Of a DNA stretch of 6,845 nucleotides, positions 6,764 to 6,845 are shown piece by piece (within the stretch, counting starts at the first letter, position 1; each line of letters opens with the position of its first letter). The notes below the pieces were generated by a model. It saw only the letters and a program-made list of their open reading frames with translations, did no database searches and had not been told where the DNA came from. The stretch is from B8-G4 sp033720735. GTDB lineage: Bacteria > Bacteroidota > Bacteroidia > Chitinophagales > Saprospiraceae. The position numbers and the translations under genes were made by a program. Location of the stretch: assembly GCA_033720735.1 (NCBI GenBank), contig JAWWBX010000241.1, forward strand, positions 1 through 6,845, in the 5' to 3' direction.

Positions 6764-6845
6764 TGGATTTGTTCATCTGCTCAGGTGTCCTTGTCATCAG
6801 GGTGGTGCTATCTGAAGAACAATTTCACTACGGCGGACACAACGA
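6746..6845. repeat. Long direct repeat, copy 2 (runs off the window)
   Basis: This is the second copy of the unit at 6571-6670, offset by exactly 175 bases and in the same orientation. It still matches copy 1 at the last base of the window, so its right end is unknown. The outer stem pair GTGTCC/GGACAC is conserved. The inner CACCAC became CACTAC, which breaks one pair. Confidence 0.95.

Larger units (their letters stand above)
6567..6845. other. Intergenic stretch upstream of the kinase gene, repeat-rich to the window end
   Basis: No gene is supported. It holds one complete and one edge-cut copy of a 175-base-period repeat, with short 7-, 8- and 9-base arrays inside the unit. Any promoter for the kinase gene must lie within the first repeat copy or in the short stretch between it and the start codon. 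I saw no convincing promoter boxes on the minus strand. Confidence 0.7.

Noticed and set aside
6561..6815. 84-codon open frame in the repeat region upstream of the kinase gene
   Set aside because: It runs through short-period repeats and both long-repeat copies in different frames, so the protein has no conserved unit.

Overview
The window holds four protein-coding genes and two repeat-rich intergenic stretches. It looks like a piece of a bacterial chromosome. The best clue to the organism is the class A penicillin-binding protein. Its transpeptidase half has the wording I associate with Bacteroidota PBP1A proteins: RQVGSxFKP around the active serine, SVN, then KTGTTQNQSDG followed by IGAWVG and RIHF. 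The sequence is fairly GC-rich by eye, and the genes start without clear Shine-Dalgarno sites, which is also common in Bacteroidota. A GC-rich Bacteroidota lineage such as a Saprospiria- or Rhodothermia-like organism is my inference, not a proof.

Layout, left to right. (1) Bases 1-1116, plus strand: the C-terminal half of a molybdopterin-binding oxidoreductase large subunit of the IorB type (isoquinoline 1-oxidoreductase beta-like), cut by the window edge. (2) Bases 1190-2341, plus strand: an oxygenase of the MpaB/rubber-oxygenase family (DUF2236), 73 bases downstream and possibly co-transcribed. (3) Bases 2370-4793, minus strand: a bifunctional class A PBP, convergent with the oxygenase gene across only 28 bases. 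(4) Bases 5037-6530 (or to 6566), minus strand: an ABC1/AarF/UbiB-family atypical kinase, upstream of and in line with the PBP gene.

The two gaps that flank the kinase gene (4794-5036, and 6567 to the window end) are built largely from degenerate short tandem repeats with periods of 7, 8 and 9 bases. Both gaps contain the same composite module: a heptad array (consensus CRCGRAA) running into an octad array (consensus YGCCGATT). The right-hand gap also carries a 100-base sequence repeated at a spacing of 175 bases with 5 differences, still matching where the window ends. It is probably the start of a longer tandem array. The left-hand gap ends in an AAACTTT heptad array that contains the stop codon of the kinase gene.

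The genes do not form one obvious pathway. The first two encode oxidative enzymes and may belong to a small catabolic or redox cluster. The PBP builds peptidoglycan, and the kinase family acts in quinone or lipid metabolism. No tRNA, rRNA, insertion sequence, CRISPR array or phage gene is visible. I found no complete previously undescribed system. The most unusual material is the repeat architecture around the kinase gene.
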